The notes beneath the pieces were generated by a model that was not told where the DNA came from, made no database searches, and saw nothing but the letters and a program-made list of their open reading frames with translations. From positions 76,887,001-76,951,000 of the forward strand of contig CM042018.1 of the NCBI GenBank assembly GCA_023525975.1: a DNA stretch of 64,000 bases. Direction: 5' to 3'. The DNA is from Smallanthus sonchifolius. Lineage: Eukaryota > Streptophyta > Magnoliopsida > Asterales > Asteraceae. Shown here piece after piece: positions 62,310 to 64,000 of this stretch; within the stretch, counting starts at the first letter, position 1; every line of letters begins with the position of its first letter. Both the position numbers and the translations under genes were made by a program.

Positions 62310-64000
62310 TTCTCGTTGTTTATGTAGGGACAACCAAGGAGAAATATCAACAATACATGGTATGTGGATAGTGATTGCTCTCGACATATGACAGGGAATG
62401 TGAAATTGCTTGAGGATGTGATTAAAATTGATGGTGGTTATGTCGCTTTTGCGGGTAATAAAGGCGGGTATATAACAGGCCAGAGAACGTTAAAGAATGA
62501 CAAAGTAAAATTTGAAAAGGTGAATTATGTTGAGCAGCTGGAGCACAATCTTCTAAGCGTATCACAAGTCTGTAACAAGAAGTTTTTGTTCCATTTCAAC
62601 GATCATGAATGCTATATTCTGAAACCGGGGTTTGTGATTCCTGATGAATGAATTCTCATGAAGGCTCCAAGGAGAAATGACACGTATGTCCTTGACATGA
62701 GTGTTGCCACTACAACGGATTCAATTCCAACATGTTTACTATCCAAGGCGTCGGAATCTGATTCAATATTGTGGCACAGGAAGCTAGCTCACATTAACTA
62801 CAGGAAGATGAACTACATTGTTAGGAATGATCTTGTGCTTGGTATTCCGAAAATGAAATTCTCAGTTCCTGATGATTGTATTCCATGCAAGAAGGGGAAG
62901 CAAAGAAAGAAATCTCACAAATCGAAATCGACGAATTCTATCGTAACTCCTTTAGAGTTGCTGCATATGGATTTGTTCGGTCCTATCAGTATTAGTCGCA
63001 TTGGTGGGAAATCGTACTGCTTGGTCGTAGATGATGATTACTCCAGATTTTCATGGGTTAAATTTCTTTCTTCTAAAGCTGAAACCACTGAGTTGGTACA
63101 ATACTTAATCCTGGGTTTGGAGAATTTATTCAATCTGAAAGTCAAAAGAATCAGGAGTGACAATGGCAGCGAATTTAAGAACAGCAAAATGGGATTATTC
63201 TGTTTACAAAAAGGAATTCATCATGAATTCAGTGCGCCATATGTTCCTCAACAAAACGGTGTCGCTGAACGAAAGAACAGGACGTTGGTCGAAACAGCTC
63301 GCACGATGCTTGCAGATTCTAAGCTTCCAGTCACCTTTTGGGCTGAAGCTGTGAATACTGCGTGTCATGTTTTGAACAGGGTCTTGACCGTCAAGCGACA
63401 TAACAAGACTTGCTATGAATTGTTAAATAATCAAAAGCCGAATCTGGAATACTTACTACCTTTTGGTAATCCGTGTACCCTACTGAAGATTCGAGATGTC
63501 CCAACAAAATTCAGTGCAAAGGCTATTGAAGGGATTTTTCTAGGGTATGTGGCAAATTCGACAACCAAGAGGGTTTATAACAAAGAGACACGCCAAGTTG
63601 AAGAATGGTTCCATGTTGACTGTTCAAATCGGTCTTTACCACAAATGGCGATTGGTCCGGATTGGGCATTTGATTATGAAAACTTATTCAAGTCTTTTCA
63701 TTTACCGTCTGATATTTCTGATGAAGATGCTGTTGTTCTTTATGATTCTTGTCAAGATACACAGCACAATGGATTTCTACCAAATGCAGTTCCAAATTCA
63801 TCGATTCCATCTACTTCTACTCTCGATCCTAATGTTTCTTCTTGTTCAGGTCCACAAGATTCAGAGAGTGAGGAGGATAATGCTATTTTTCAAGATTCTT
63901 CTGCTGATCCGTTATTGAGTGATGATCCATTACCTTCGACACAAGCTCAGGGGGAGATTCCAACTAATTTAGACTCGGAAATTCCAATTCCTCAAGATTA
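62310..64000 (+). pseudogene. pol: Element I2 pol: protease and integrase (continues beyond window)
   Basis: Pol is in the same frame as gag, after a TGA (62307-62309) and a TAG (62325-62327). The protease start reads NTWYVDSDCSRHMTG; the usual Gly of the D-S/T-G active site is Asp, so it should be inactive. A TGA lies at 62649-62651. From 62652 the frame is open to the end of the window: pre-integrase finger (LWHRKLAHINYRKM, CIPCKKGK) and integrase core (LLHMDLFGP, RSDNGSEFKN, APYVPQQNGVAERKNRTL), then a Ser/Asp-rich linker toward RT. Integrase before RT marks the copia superfamily. Confidence 0.9.

Larger units (their letters stand above)
58174..64000 (+). mobile_element. Element I2: copia element, 5' part
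   Basis: I2 has its 5' LTR (58174-58656), PBS, leader, very long gag and pol up to the window end. Gene order protease then integrase is the Ty1/copia order. Its LTR is homologous to I1's but in the opposite orientation, so I2 has inserted into I1 head-to-head, separated by only about 50 bp of I1. Confidence 0.92.

Noticed and set aside
63157..63918. Alternative-frame ORFs at the right edge
   Set aside because: They overlap the open integrase frame of I2, which carries all the recognisable motifs.

Overview
This is repeat DNA from a plant nuclear genome, most likely a eudicot of the daisy family (Asteraceae). I recognise no ordinary host gene. The window is a pile of LTR retrotransposons inserted into one another. 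The Asteraceae guess rests on the long (2-3.5 kb) chromovirus LTRs, the style of the gag proteins, and one large accessory protein of a type I remember from Asteraceae retroelements. All primer-binding sites seen match the 3' end of initiator tRNA-Met (TGGTATCAGAGC).

Left nest (1-50717). Element E (Ty3/gypsy, +) has LTRs at 44243-46533 and 49316-50717. Element F (+, gag only) appears to lie about 25 bp inside E's 5' LTR. F's gag is split by element A (+, 1-30341) and by a complete Ty3/gypsy element D (-, 30713-41360, TSD CGAGG). A's pol is split by solo LTR S1 (3275-5775, TSD CCGTC), solo LTR S2 (-, 6291-8301, TSD AAAGG) and element B (8606-27109). B carries element C (-, 12782-21332, TSD CAAGT), a pol-less copia-like element with a 1423-residue accessory ORF. 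The longest chain of nesting is E > F > A > B > C.

Right nest (50718-64000). After an unassigned fragment J comes an LTR piece of element G (-), cut by element H (Ty3/gypsy, +, 52201 onward). H's pol is cut by the 3' LTR of a copia element I1 (-), which is cut in turn by copia element I2 (+). I2 has gag and the start of pol, still open at the window edge.

Coding state. D is the most complete gypsy element (gag, protease, RT, RNase H, integrase, chromodomain-like tail) but has one nonsense codon and two frameshifts. A, B, E, F and H are decayed or deleted. The long open frames are C ORF2, D pol and I2 gag/pol.

The most interesting content is non-coding and looks like RNA structure. (1) In about ten Ty3/gypsy LTR copies from six LTR groups, a GTGAGT splice-donor-like site can pair with an ACTCAC block just upstream of a splice-acceptor-like site. 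Compensatory changes between families keep the pairing. (2) LTRs and leaders carry arrays of short perfect hairpins, and one hairpin plan is shared by a gypsy family and a copia family. (3) The 5' leaders of A, B, D and E carry a stem-loop with a self-complementary GTGCAC loop, resembling a retroviral dimerisation signal. (4) A hairpin precedes the polypurine tract in four families. (5) tRNA-like A-box/B-box modules sit in the LTRs of A, D and E. All coordinates and pairings were read by eye; no alignment or folding program was run.
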